From: Luzula sylvatica
Lineage: Eukaryota; Streptophyta; Magnoliopsida; Poales; Juncaceae
Direction: 5' to 3'
NCBI GenBank assembly: GCA_946800325.1
Contig: OX326957.1
Span: 29,809,054-29,873,053 of the forward strand
Length of the DNA: 64,000 nt
Translations under genes and position numbers: made by a program
Shown here: positions 11,372 to 23,725 of the stretch, piece after piece
Position numbering within the stretch: position 1 is the stretch's first letter
Layout of the letters: each line of letters opens with the position of its first letter
The notes under the pieces: generated by a model
The model's input: only the letters and a program-made list of their open reading frames with translations
What the model was told of the DNA's origin: nothing
Database searches by the model: none

Positions 11372-14300
11372 GTCGACCCATCTAGGCTTTTAATGAAAGC
11401 CAATTTTGTAAAGAACCCTTGTGGGGTTTTGCGATGGGCGAGTGTTATAGGAAATTGGATTTTGAGTTTGATTAAATTAACTCATGATGTGTGTATCTGA
11501 CTTATTGATTTTAATGTACTTTTCAGATTGAAATTACTTTCTTTTTAATAAGACTGAATTCTAAATTTTACACGACAAATAGCAAAAGTGAATGTCCTAC
11601 TATTTGTACCGTTCTCTTTAATGGCGCGCAATATCTACTTTCTTGGATCAATAGTTGAATTGATTATATTATTCCTTAATTCTTTTTAGCGCTCACCAAA
11701 ACAAGTTATTATTTTAGAGTATTAAATTATTTGTTAATTATGATTTGGGCTAGTCCAAAACCTGATATTAATCACATCTTAAGTTTTTTAACTAAACATT
11801 GTGATTGGTTAAAATCATTTCTCACGGATTAACAATAGGATTAGTTATATGAGTAGAAATTAACTTTGTGATTATAAATCACCAATCTTGTAATCCGAAA
11901 GTCAATTTATTTAAAAATCTTTCAGATCATCTTCAATTCTTTTAACTTTTTTTTTTTTTGATAATAATGGAGAAGGCTCAGATCTTTCTTTTTTTTTTTT
12001 TTTTTTCAATTCTTTAACTTAAGTAGTATCTAAGAAAGAACAAAAAGAGAGAAGAAATTCAGGGGTTTTTCGACCCAATTCAGAGACGAAAACAATCAAA
12101 TCAGAGAGAAAATTAATTTCAGGGTTTTTAAACTCAAGCAGAGAGAGAAAATTAACAATGGGTGTCCGAGCGAGTTAATCTCAGTGACTCGTTTCAATGA
12201 CCCGTTTCAGAGACTTATTAATGGTATTATTGATCATAATATTCGTTGTCATGCGATTTATAAAATCATGATAATTTTTTTTTTTTTAATATTCCACCAA
12301 TATCTCATTATTGACAAAAAAAAACTAATGTGGGGTTTTGATATTTTTTTCTATCTACTAGTCTCGATTTTATTCGTTTGCATATTTAGACTCGCTTAAA
12401 TGAAATTATGCCTCTGGTTCACTTATAGTTTAAATTATATATGATATGATATGATTATGCTATCATGGTATTTGCATGATCATACTAGTAAATACTAATC
12501 ATGAAGGAAATAGGAATAACGCAATAGGCGTGACCAGATTTTAAAGACAAGTTAACATAGAAAAAATAAAATAATAATAATATTTCGGAGTTCATTAATT
12601 TAACATGTAGGAATAATTTGAAGTGCACTTTATCAGGTAAATGAAAAAAATGACCATAAAAAGTAGGTTTTTCTCTATGAAATGTATATTGTCTTACCGG
12701 ATGGACTGGTAATTTAACCACTCCCTTATTTCGCATTTATTTTTGAGCTTTTTTATGAAATCACATCATCATGGTTATTCATGATTACCATTAAATTTTG
12801 TGATGTAGATTTATCATATACATTAATATTATATTTGATTATTTAATACATGCATTTTGTATGATCATTTGTAATCATTTGTAAGTATATAACTTTGAAC
12901 TATTAGATGTAATGATGTGGTTTGATTTTACCCATTGTTTTTTTTAGATTTTTTGAAGATCATATTTTGTGGATCGTTAGATGTAAGTATATAAAACCAC
13001 ATTATCATACATTAATAACTTGACTTAGTATTATTGGCTAGATTCACATTAGACTAACTCTATTCAATTATTTATTATTTCACATAAAATTACATGATTA
13101 AATATGAATATAATGGATGATTAAAAATGTATATATAAAATACTAATAATTTAATATGTAATACTATAAAACATACAACATATATTAGTATTATTTTTAG
13201 AAATTTAATTTTAAAAATTCATCAAATATATTCATTTTAATTTTTTCTTTATTTTGACATCATATTAGCATAGTTCATACATATCGTTTTTCATAATTTG
13301 AATTTGTAAAAATATTATGTAAAAAAATATAATACAAAATATATATATTTACATAATAGAATTTTAAGTATTTCATTACATGATAGAATTTGTAGTATTA
13401 CTATTTATTTTTAAAAAAATCATAAGTAAAGAATCCCATATAATACTAAGTAGATTATATTCGTTTTATAACCAAACAAATTTAATATTAAAAAATAAAA
13501 AAAATGATAGAATTAAAAAATTATTTAGCCATCTAAATAACTTTTTAAACTTACAAACACTATCAAATACTACTAAATAGCATTGTTATTTACAAAAATG
13601 TTAATTAAAAAATCATATGATATATGATATATGATATTATGTATTTATGTTTATTATATTATTTATTAAATTAATTTTACTATTAAGTTTGATATTATTT
13701 ATAATTTGCATTGCATTTTGAATCAATTTTTTTTTTGTTAGTATTACTATTATATAATTAATGTTGTGTTACTACACATGTCGTATAATTCATTATTTTT
13801 ATATTTGGTATTGTATTAAATATTGTGAACAATAATATAATATTTGTTGTTATGTTTTTTCGTAAAATTGTATTATATCTCATATTTAAAAATGAGATAT
13901 TTTATTATCATAATGTGAAATAATTGTAAAACATATGAATAATCATAGATAAATGAGTTCGAATAATATTATTTTGAGATGATTTTACATAGAAATGTCT
14001 ATTTTGTATTTATTTTGTATTAGAATGAAAAACATAATTAACATTCCCGCTGCGTAGCCGCGAGTATTCTCCTGGTATTGGTTAAAAAATAAGTCTTATC
14101 CACCCCCAATAATTTGGACCCAAACTCATGTATTATGGGCCTATAGTTTTATACCCGACCCGATAATTTTAGACCCAATACAAGTTTTATGGGTCCTGAA
14201 TGTACCGACCTAACCTAAGTTCATATTTGTTTTGGGATAGTGACATTGACAGGAAAAATAAATACTAGATACAGGAAATTTTATTCAAATTTGGTATGAA

Positions 14301-14940
14301 TTAAATGTGAAATTACCATTTCAAGTTTAAATTTCATGTTCCCAGTAATTTTATTTCCTGTCAATATCATTACCCTTTGTTTTGACCACTTTTAATTTGG
14401 TCATGAAATCAATTAGCTGAGTTGGCATAAATTCTAAATCAATGATCATAAATTCTTAATCATGATTCATTACAGGTCATTGCCAACTATGTACATGACC
14501 CATTACTGCATTTTCTGGTTGTCATTATTTTCAAAAGATTTTTTTTAATAATTACCTATTTCTCTTCAAATTAAACCCTTTCAATGATTATTTTATTTTA
14601 TTTTTTTGCATAAATTTAAAACGCAACAAAGATAAATGTGGTTTTCGATGATGGCATACAAAACTTGTGAATTTTGCAATCATCATGCTTATTGGGATCT
14701 TAATTTAGACTCTGGTCTAAGGAATTAACAAGCTATTTAACTAAATTTCCAGGATTTCAAGGAGTATATAAGCCCAAAAACCAATGAAAATAATTAAAGG
14801 AAAAAGGAAAAGGTATCAAACTAGCCGTTACATTTGCCAAAATATAAAAAAGGAAAAAAAAAGGAAAAAGGCCAGCCTGGCCTAGGATTCTCTTTTCTAA
14901 GTTTTCTTACGCCAATCACGCTTTGAGCCCCTTTGTCTAT
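11372..14940. other. AT-rich intergenic; Helitron-like end near 14082
   Basis: No gene is supported in 3.5 kb of very AT-rich DNA. Around 12016-12240 there is GA-rich leader-like sequence followed by an ATG at 12158, but the frame stops after five codons. The segment 13953-14082 ends in a GC-rich hairpin (cccgctgcgtagccgcgag) then CTGG, like a Helitron 3' end, and resembles the one at 3961-4085. Short direct and inverted phrases with acaggaaat / atttcctgtc at about 14270 and 14350 suggest a further small foldback. Confidence 0.4.
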
Positions 14941-15444
14941 TCAACGGCTATTTCATCCTCTTTTACCTCCAGTTCAATATCCTGCCGTTCTCCAGTGAGT
15001 TATAGCAAGCATGTATTCCCGTTCAAAGATTGAAACAAGGATGTGATATGTATTTTTGAAATACTGGAGAGGATATAAAATGTTGTTGACCCACCGCCTT
15101 CTCAACGGTTCTTCAGGTCCCTGTTGTCGCCAGTTAATTGGCCCCATTATTTGCTTGATTTCCTCTCCAGTATTAACTCCAGGATATTTCCAGTAGTATG
15201 TATGATGCAGTCCTATGCTTATCTTCTTGAAATTGAAACGGATATCTCCAGTATTATTTGTTCTTGGGAGGGTTGAGAAGGACCTTTTCTTCTTTCCTTA
15301 TACCCGTTACCCCTCTCTGTCTTTCTCTCATTCATTTTCACTCACCTCTGGTCTATTTATTCATAGAGAGAGAGGGGGGAGCCAGAGAGAGATAGAGAGA
15401 AGCAAAGCTAAAATAAAGAAACCCTAGTTTTGCTCTGAACATTC
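14941..15444 (+). promoter_or_regulatory. Patellin promoter and leader with repeated CTCCAGTATT words
   Basis: Between 14990 and 15260 the word ctccagtatt, or its complement aatactggag, or close variants, recurs at least five times (about 14991, 15059, 15166, 15188 and 15247). A GA-rich leader tract (15365-15400) follows just before the ATG at 15445. The recurrence suggests binding sites or a decayed local duplication; neither is shown. Confidence 0.45.
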
Positions 15445-17207
15445 ATGGCTATTGAGGTGAAAACCGAGGAATCAAACTACCAACAAGAAGAAATGATGGA
15501 GAAGAAACTCGAGGATTCAGTAGCAGTTTCATTGGAGAAGAAGATCGAGGCTGAGGTTGAGGCTGAGGCAGAGACCGATTCACTGCCGGTGGTGGAGAAA
15601 AGTGTATCTTTTAAGGAGGAGAGCAATTTTCTTTCTGATTTGAAGGAGAACGAGAAGAAGGCTCTGTTTGATTTGCGTGCACGTGTTGAAGAGGCCATTG
15701 CTTCTAAGACTTTGTTTCTGGAAGTAAAGTGTGAAGAGAAGAAAGAAGGAGAAGAAGAAGAAGTGAAGGACGTGAATTGTGAGAATGAAGAGGAGAAGGA
15801 GAAAGATCAAGACTGCGAACTTGAAAAAAGCAACTCTGATGAAGAGGAGGTATGAATTGTCTCTTACATGTTCGATGAATTGTCTCTTAGACCCTTTTGT
15901 GTAAGACCCATAATTTAATTTGCTAAAATTGGAAATTTTAGGTATCACTGTGGGGAGTACCGTTACTACCGAGCAAAGGAAGCGAATCAACGAACGTGTT
16001 GTTCCTCAAGTTCCTTCGCGCACGGGATTACAAACCAAAAGAAGCTTTCGAAATGCTCCAGAAAACCCTAAACTGGCGCAAATCCGAAACCATCGACTCC
16101 ATCCTCGAGCAAGATCTCGGCACGGATCTCGATGCAGCGTTCTACATGGACGGTAGAGATCGCGAGGGGCACCCAGTGTGTTTCAACGTCTTGTCGGGTC
16201 TGACCGACAAGGGGTTTCTGTTCGAGACGGAGGAGGGGAGGGAGAGACTGGTGAGGTGGCGGGTTCAGATGATGGAGAAGGGAATTGGGTTCCTGGATTT
16301 CGAACCCGGTAAAGTTGTTTCTTTGACTCAAGTGATCGATTTGAAGGACGGACCCGGACCCGGTAAGAAAGGGGTTAGAGCTGTGATTAAACGGGTCATG
16401 GATGTTTTCCAGGATAATTACCCTGAACTCGTCTCCAGAAATGTAGGTTCTATTTAATATTTATACAAAATTCACCCTAATTTAAAACATAATTATTATA
16501 ATTATAATTTGTGCAGATATTCGTGAATGTACCATTTTGGTACTACGCATTGAGTGCTCTTGTCTCTCCATTCTTGACTCAAAGAACCAAGAGCAAATTT
16601 GTGTTGGCTCGTCCATCCATGACTACCGAAACCCTTCTCAAGTAATCTCTCTCTCTCTCTCCTAAATTATTAATGAAAATAAGGTTTGTATATATTTATG
16701 GTTTATTTTCCTATAAAAGGTACATTTCACCCGAGGCAGTACCGGTTAAATATGGGGGTCTCAAAAGAGAAGACGATACTGATTTTTCTTTGAATGATGA
16801 AGTCTCTGAGATTGTCGTGAAGGCTAATTCAACTGAAATCATTGAAATTCCTGCTAATGAGGTACGATTTCAATTAATTTGAAATTTAGCTTCAAAAAAA
16901 TTAATTTGAAATTTCTTTGACATTTTTGAATTGTGATTAGATCGGATCTACGATTGTATGGGAGTTGATGGTTTTGGGCTGGGAAGTGAACTACAAAGAA
17001 GAATTTGTACCGAGTGACGAAGGATCATACACTGTGATCGTTAAAAAGGGGGGTAAAAAGGTAAATTCGGAGGAGGGACCTGTTCGTAATTCTTTCAAGA
17101 ATAACGAGACTGGGAAAATTGTCTTCACGGTTGAGAATAATACGATGAAGAAGAAGAAGGTTTTGTATCGGTACAAGACTAAGTTTTCGGCCGTCAAGGC
17201 TTGTTAA
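15445..17207 (+). CDS. Patellin (SEC14/CRAL-TRIO plus GOLD domain), five exons
   Basis: Exons 15445-15849, 15942-16442, 16517-16641, 16720-16861 and 16941-17207 give 479 aa. Patellins bind phosphoinositides and help membrane trafficking and cell-plate formation. Order: a Glu/Lys-rich acidic N-terminal region (1-135, all of exon 1, repeated AEVEAEAE type), the entry WGVPLLP, a CRAL-TRIO N region with VLLKFLRARDYKPKEA, the lipid-binding fold through QVIDLKDGPG and DNYPELVSRN / FVNVPFWYYAL, then a C-terminal GOLD domain ending in MKKKKVLYRYKTKF. The length is between the short (PATL6-like) and long members, and the exact subtype cannot be set without a tree. The start is the first ATG after the GA-rich leader. 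A decayed copy of its last exon and 3' flank lies 1.7 kb downstream. Confidence 0.93.
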
Positions 17208-17771
17208 GTAATAATATCTCGTAATTTCGATTTATTGGGGGGTTGTGGGGGTTAGAATTTAATTATTCTTTTAAGATGAATTATTATGACAATTGTTTTT
17301 TCAGTGTTTATTTTTATAGATAATTCTTTTGAAATGATGCACCAGTTCCTTTTTATTCTTTTTTTTTCAACTGAAATCTTATAATCTCCATTATTTTTCT
17401 TTATTCAATTTTGTTTAACTACCAATTGCGAAATCAAGAATATACGGGTCTTTGTATTCCTATTTAAAAAGGATGTATATTAAAAACTTCCAATTGATGG
17501 TAAATCACAAGTAAAGAAGAATCACCGGTTAAAGATCTAGCAATTTCACTCTCTATTTGATTTAATTTTAATGAAAAGAAAATCTGATCTTGCACAATTA
17601 AAGCAAATTTTTAGTTTTTTGGAACAATGTTTAAAAATCTCATTGTTTACATTTTTTTTATAAAAAATAATTGTAAATGTTGATTATATAATATGCTAGA
17701 CAAATTATACATTTTTTAATAATAAATGAAAAAGATTCATAGGTCATCCATAAAATGTTGATTTCATTTTC
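17208..17771. other. Patellin 3' flank
   Basis: This is the probable 3' UTR and downstream flank. The part up to about 17603 is the source of the duplicated fragment at 18870-19328. No gene is seen. Confidence 0.5.
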
Positions 17772-18350
17772 TAGCTGTTTATTTAATTTGATTAATACGA
17801 TAAAAATATAAATAACATATAATAATAATAAAAAAATATTATATAATATTGAATTATACGATTTGTCGCGAAAAAAAAAACAAATATTCACATTTTTTTT
17901 GCCAAAATGGACCATTTCCCGCTCAAAAAGTACACTCTTGGAAATGGTCCATTTGGGCAAAAGATGTGAATATTTGCACTCTTTTTTTCGCGACAAATCT
18001 TATAAATCGATATTATATAATATTTTATTATTATCATTATATGTTATTTATATTTCTATTGTATTAATCAAATTAACATTTTATTAATTTATTTCATTAA
18101 TATTAAAATATTATTTGTGATATATGAATTAAAAATAAATAAAAATATATTAATTTCTACGAGTGTACTTTTTGAGCGGGAAATTGTCCATTTGGACAAA
18201 AAATACGAATATTTGTTATCTCTCTTGTTTTTTTCGCGACAAATCGTATAATTCGATATTATATGATATTATTTTATTATTATCATTATTATAATATCTT
18301 ATTTATATTTCTATTGTATTAATGAAATTAATATTTTATTAATATTAAAT
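17772..18350. repeat. Large foldback with cgcgacaaat / atttgtcgcg boxes
   Basis: The left arm (about 17772-17925) contains an atttgtcgcg box and a ccatttcccgctcaaaaag box. The right arm (about 17940-18085) mirrors the attttttcgcgacaaat and aaatggtcc boxes, flanked on both sides by complementary AT-rich sequence. A third partial copy follows at 18150-18330. The cccgctcaaaaagtac word returns four times at 25370-25950, so the family is present twice in this window. Probably a non-autonomous DNA transposon; no target duplication was fixed. Confidence 0.6.
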
Positions 18351-18395
18351 AATAACAAACATATTATATCATTTTTAAGTCCAAAATGGAAAAAA

Positions 18396-18775
18396 AAAGC
18401 GGCGGGATTTTAAAACCCGGACGAAAAATCCGGCGGGATTTTAAAACCCGGACCAAAAACCCGCTCAAAATTCGAACATCAGTACCTCATCATTATTTTT
18501 GTCTTTTACTGGGCGGGTTTTTAAAACCCGGTTCCTTAATTTGGCTTTTTCTCTACCGTATTTTTAAATCTCGTTCTTTACAGTTAATTATGTTTGATCG
18601 TATAAATTAGTGTTAATTAAGTATTAAACCGGCAGGATTTTAAAATCCGGTAGTTAGTGTTAATTTTTTCTACGGGCTTTTAAAACTTGGTAGTTAGTGC
18701 TAAATAATACGGCGGTATTTTAAAATCCGGTATTTAGTGCTAAATAAACCGGCGGGATTTTAAAACCCGGTGATA
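18396..18775. repeat. Cluster of palindromic GGCGGGATTTTAAAACCCGG-type units
   Basis: At least seven copies or variants of a self-complementary box, (c)cgggattttaaaacccgg, occur at about 18403, 18430, 18510, 18630, 18675, 18710 and 18750. They are separated by short spacers such as tagttagtgctaaata. The same core appears once in each arm of the 35.2-36.5 kb element and near 45775-45845. These are repeated hairpins and not a coding region. Confidence 0.8.
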
Positions 18776-18869
18776 TTAGTTTAATACTGCAAAATCTGAC
18801 ACAACACGTTTTGGAAGGTAATTAGAAAACCGGCGGGATTCTTACTTCTACAATATTTTCTTCGGAGGG

Positions 18870-19327
18870 GGGGGGGACCTGTTCGTAATTCTTTCAATAA
18901 TAAGGAGATGGGGGAAATTGTCTTCACGGTTGAGAATAACACAATGAAGAAGAAGAAGGTTTTGTATCTGTACAAAACTAAGTTTTCGGTCGTCAAGGCT
19001 TGTGGAGTAATAATATTTCGTAGTTTCGATTTATTGGGGTGGGGGTGGTGGTTAGAATTTAATTATTCTTTTGAAGATGAAATTGTTTTTATTTAGTGTT
19101 TATTTTTAGTAGATAATTCTTGTGAAATTATGCACCGGTTCCTTTTCATGCTTGTTTTTTCAACTGAAAATCTTATAATCTCCATTCTTTTCTATAATTC
19201 ATTTTTGTATTTCTTGATTAAGGTTTACTACCAATTGCAAAATCAAGAATTACTATTTTTTGATTAAAGATCTACCAATTTCTATTTGATTAATTTCAAG
19301 ACAAGGAAAATCTGAACACAATTAAAG

Positions 19328-19328
<1 letters not shown>
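18870..19328 (+). pseudogene. Duplicated 3' fragment of the patellin gene
   Basis: Starting within the last exon (matching about 17078 onward) and running through the 3' flank, this segment repeats the patellin 3' end. It retains the coding words for PVRNSFNN and KIVFTVENNTMKKKKVLY with few changes, and ends with acaattaaagc, which matches about 17603. The stop is lost: cttgttaa has become cttgtgga. No upstream exons accompany it, so it cannot make a patellin. It begins next to a poly-G run and a residual cggcgggatt box, which suggests the breakpoint lies in the palindromic cluster. Confidence 0.85.

Positions 19329-19382
<54 letters not shown>
19329..19382. repeat. (TA)n microsatellite
   Basis: About 27 TA dinucleotides directly adjoin the end of the duplicated patellin fragment. 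Confidence 0.95.
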
Positions 19383-19385
<3 letters not shown>

Positions 19386-21868
19386 GTTGAATGACTTGAT
19401 TACCCCTCGTCGGTTAAAAGAACGGTTCGCCGATTTTACACCGGTATGACTGATATTTAACCGATTAATTGAGTTTAACCGTTTTCTCAAGATATTCAAT
19501 AGAGGGCTGAGCATATAAATGCTCAGACCCAACAAAGGGAAAAGGAGATATTCATAATCAAGGAGTATATATGTGCAATAATTAAAGATATACACAGATC
19601 CGAAATATATAATTAAATGATGTGAATTACTAAAGATATAATCTTTCTCTCTTTCACCCGTGTCAATTTCATTCTCCCACGCCGCTAATTCACTGGTTGG
19701 ACCGTTGGTTCATCGGTTCAATCACCGATTTGAAAGTGTAAGAAAATATTATACCGTCCATAATAGATTTAAGAAGATAGTAATTATCATTGATTATCAT
19801 TGATAGATTTATAATGACATCGAGTGATTCTTTTCTCATTTGTTCACCTTGATAAGTCTTCACACATACATAAGCCAGAGATAAACCTAAAAGCCGAAAT
19901 AAATCTACAGACTTGTAGTCGCCTTATGCGATGCATTTCTTTTCGTTTGTTTTGTAACCATCGAAATATGAAAAAATAACAACCACATCCAATTGTCAAG
20001 ACTAAATACATATAATTTGTTTTTCTCCAATATCCTAAGTAGAAAACAAAAGTATTTGAATAAAAGTAGAAAAAATCATAATTGTTTTCAGTGTTTGCTA
20101 ACAAAAAAAAAATGTACATATATTATATTATGTCACACAAAACTTGTGAGAATTGAGGTACTCACAACAATTTCATGCATCCCGAAATTCTCTTTCAATT
20201 CACATCGTGATCATGATTCATTCCTACCCACACAAAAAATATTTCCTAAATTGTAAGCCCACGGTGGGAAGGAGACGACTATTCAAGCCCAAATTTATGT
20301 GCTCATAATAATAACCCTATTAACATTAAAAAAATATTCACGAAAATTATGAGGGCGATAGAGATTAACTCCACTAGTCTTTAATTCTCCAAGCTATAAA
20401 CAAAATGAATTCGAGTTCAAATGACAAACCATATAATTTTATGAGACATTGTCAAGTAAAAAACATAACTACACAATTTAAAAAAAAAACATAATTACAA
20501 GAATAAACAAAGGAACACGATTCATAATTTCTTTAGATAAATAGTTACAAAATTCAAACTCTTTTATTTCAGGGTATCAAGTATATTTTTTATTTCTTTC
20601 GTAGCTCCATGTAATGTTTTTGTTTACTATATACATCTATTCCTACTTCTAATATTACTTAAAAATGATTAAAACTTAGATATTAACATTTTAATACAGA
20701 TTGATTTTCTGAAAAATTTGCAATCATTTCTTAGACTTTCCTCTTCTTTAATTGCACCTAAGTCTTTTAATGTCTCGATCGAAACATCATTTTCCTTAAT
20801 TTTGACTCAAATTTCACGGACATTGTGAAATCTACGCTATGATCTGGAACAATGCTTGTTGTATACATTTTATATTTTATTTCATAAAGAAAAGAAGACC
20901 AGAAAGTTGCAATCCTTTAGCAATAGCAATCCAATTGTATTTTTTATAGCCAATTTAATTTCATAATCAAATTGTTCATTGGGTTTATCCATTCCACACA
21001 AATCCAAATTCCAGACGTGCAAAGTAGGCCTTGTATTTCCAATAATTTCAATTACTTCTTTATTTATTTATGTGCAAAAAAAAAATATTGTGTATATTGA
21101 AGATTTATGGAGTATAATAACAGAAAACAACGATTCAGTCGGATCCAAATAGAACGAATAAATCAAGAAAAATAAAAAAGTGAGTTCACTGGACTAAGTT
21201 TTCCCCTTTATTTCAGTGGTGCATGGCACCAAGTCTAATCAATAAAATATTGCTTACAAATAATTATATTAAAAAATATATTAAATTGTTTAACATATTT
21301 GAATAATGATACTTAGGAATTTGTAACCACCGAGGGAGGATGCTAACATACTTAATTAAATATCAAAATTTTGATACTTAATATTTTTTCACAATTGAAT
21401 TTGTATTGAGATTTGAGTTTTTCCATGATAATCATTAAATAAAAAAATCTTAATACAAATCCAATTATAAAAAAACATTATACCAAAAATTTGTTACTTA
21501 ATTAATTAAAGCCTCCCTCAAAACAAATAATGGTACTTTTGCCTCTACAAATCTTCTAATGTCCTAGTCAAATTAGATATCCTTGGGTATTAGTTCCGTT
21601 TTTTTTGTGAATTTATAGATAGTAATTTGTTAACTAATTTGGATAAATAAGAATGTTTTCTTCGGAATTCTAATTTTAATGACCCATATTCAGCATTAAA
21701 CCACAAAATAATCAAACTTGAAAAAAATTCACATCGCACAACGAAACAAAACCAAGCATAGTTAACCACACATGTTTACAAATCACCAGAGACATAAAGA
21801 CTTCATGTCCTTCAAACCATAAAGAAAAGAAAAGAAAAGAAAAGAATCATAACGAAAAAACCCTTGAA
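19383..21868. other. Intergenic, nothing recognised
   Basis: AT-rich sequence with patches of ccg/cgg words (19405-19480, 19680-19730), no domain-bearing frame and no clear transposon ends. The last 100 bases before the tubulin stop codon are its 3' UTR, including a short (aaaag)n run at 21822-21845. Confidence 0.5.
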
Positions 21869-23725
21869 TCATTCTGCTTCCTCGAGGTCCTCTTCCTCCT
21901 CTTCGTACTCGTCCTCCTCGGCAGTGGCATCCTGGTACTGCTGATACTCTGCAACCAAATCATTCATGTTGCTCTCCGCCTCCGTGAACTCCATCTCATC
22001 CATGCCCTCTCCGGTATACCAATGCAAGAAAGCCTTCCTCCTGAACATAGCAGTGAATTGCTCGCTCACTCTTCTGAACATCTCCTGAATGCTCGTCGAG
22101 TTCCCAACGAACGTGCTCGACATCTTCAACCCTTTAGGTGGAATGTCGCACACGCTCGACTTCACGTTGTTCGGGATCCACTCCACGAAATAACTCGAGT
22201 TCTTGTTTTGCACGTTCAGCATTTGCTCGTCCACTTCTTTCGTGCTCATTTTGCCACGGAACACGGCCGAAGCGGTTAAGTAGCGGCCGTGTCGTGGGTC
22301 CGCGGCGCACATCATGTTCTTCGAGTCCCACATTTGTTGGGTTAGTTCGGGGACGGTTAAGGCACGGTACTGTTGCGACCCGCGTGAGGTCAAGGGGGCA
22401 AAACCCACCATGAAGAAATGGAGACGTGGGAATGGGATGAGATTCACGGCTAGTTTGCGCAGGTCTGAGTTCAGCTGGCCGGGGAAACGGAGACAGCATG
22501 TTACGCCAGACATTGTTGCTGAGATCAAGTGGTTCAAGTCTCCAACTGTAGATAAAAAAAGGTACGATGTGGTTATGGATTTAAGTAAAAAATTACAAAC
22601 TTAATGAGGGTTAAATAGAACTTACAAGTCGGAGTGGAAAGTTTGAGGGTACGGAAGCAAATATCATAGAGAGCTTCGTTATCGAGTACCATACACTCGT
22701 CTGCATTTTCAACAAGTTGGTGAACCGAGAGGGTAGCATTGTAAGGCTCCACGACCGTGTCGGAGACCTTTGGAGATGGGAAAACTGAGAAGGTCATCAT
22801 CATTCTATCAGGGTATTCCTCTCTGATTTTGGAGATGAGGAGCGTCCCCATGCCCGAACCTGTTCCACCTCCTAGTGAATGGCATACTTGGAACCCTGCA
22901 ATTTTGAAATTGAAGTGACGGTGTTAAAGCAATTTGTTCATAAGAACACTCTGCAGCTACATTTATGATCTACTTGAATAAGATAACTGATAATCACACC
23001 AAAACTATAAATCAAAAGTATCAGTAGCTAAAATTATGTACAATATTTATGAACTTGCAAACATTTAAACAAAATCTGTCAGAGAAAAAAAAACAATTAC
23101 TTAAAACCTAGATCTGAGGCACGCAAAAAACAAAACTTAAAATAATTGTAAGATCGAATAAATATATTCAAGAAAACCAAAGAACCTACAGGTAAAAGTA
23201 GAACACACGCAAACCTAATTAAAAACAAAAAAACCTCGCAGTTTTCTATAGTTCCGTAAATCTCATCAGATTTACTTTAAAAAAATGAACACTATCCAAT
23301 AAACTTAATCACAAGTACAACAGGAACTCACCTTGCAAACAGTCGCAGTTCTCAGCCTCCTTTCTCACAACGTCCAAGACTGAATCAATCAACTCGGCAC
23401 CCTCAGTATAATGACCTTTGGCCCAGTTATTCCCGGCACCCGACTGGCCAAACACAAAGTTATCAGGCCTGAAGATCTGTCCGAACGCACCAGATCTGAC
23501 GGAATCCATGGTACCGGGCTCAAGATCCATGAGGACCGCCCGCGGTACGTACCTACCGCCACTGGCTTCATTGTAATACACATTGATACGCTCCAACTGA
23601 AGCTCAGAGTCGCCGTTGTACTTTCCACTGTGATCGATACCGTGCTCGTCACAGATCACTTCCCAGAACTTAGCGCCGATCTGGTTGCCGCATTGGCCAC
23701 CCTGAATATGAAGAATCTCACGCAT
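21869..23725 (-). CDS. TUB: Beta-tubulin, three exons
   Basis: Exons on the - strand are 23725-23332, 22895-22626 and 22545-21869, giving 446 aa, the normal length. Beta-tubulin pairs with alpha-tubulin, binds exchangeable GTP and builds microtubules. It starts with the MREI tetrapeptide, known to mediate tubulin mRNA autoregulation in animal cells, followed by the GGQCGNQIG block. The GTP loop GGGTGSG (140-146) falls at the start of exon 2. The C-terminal tail is acidic ([14 protein letters not shown]). The two introns, after codon 131 and within codon 222, are at the positions usual for plant beta-tubulins. The joins restore Q-G-F-Q and T-P-T-F-G-D-L. No frameshift or missing residue was seen. 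It is the only gene in its neighbourhood and appears fully functional. Confidence 0.97.

Noticed and set aside
22022..22604. Frames on the + strand over beta-tubulin exon 3
   Set aside because: Antisense shadows of tubulin coding sequence; the - strand gene explains the composition.
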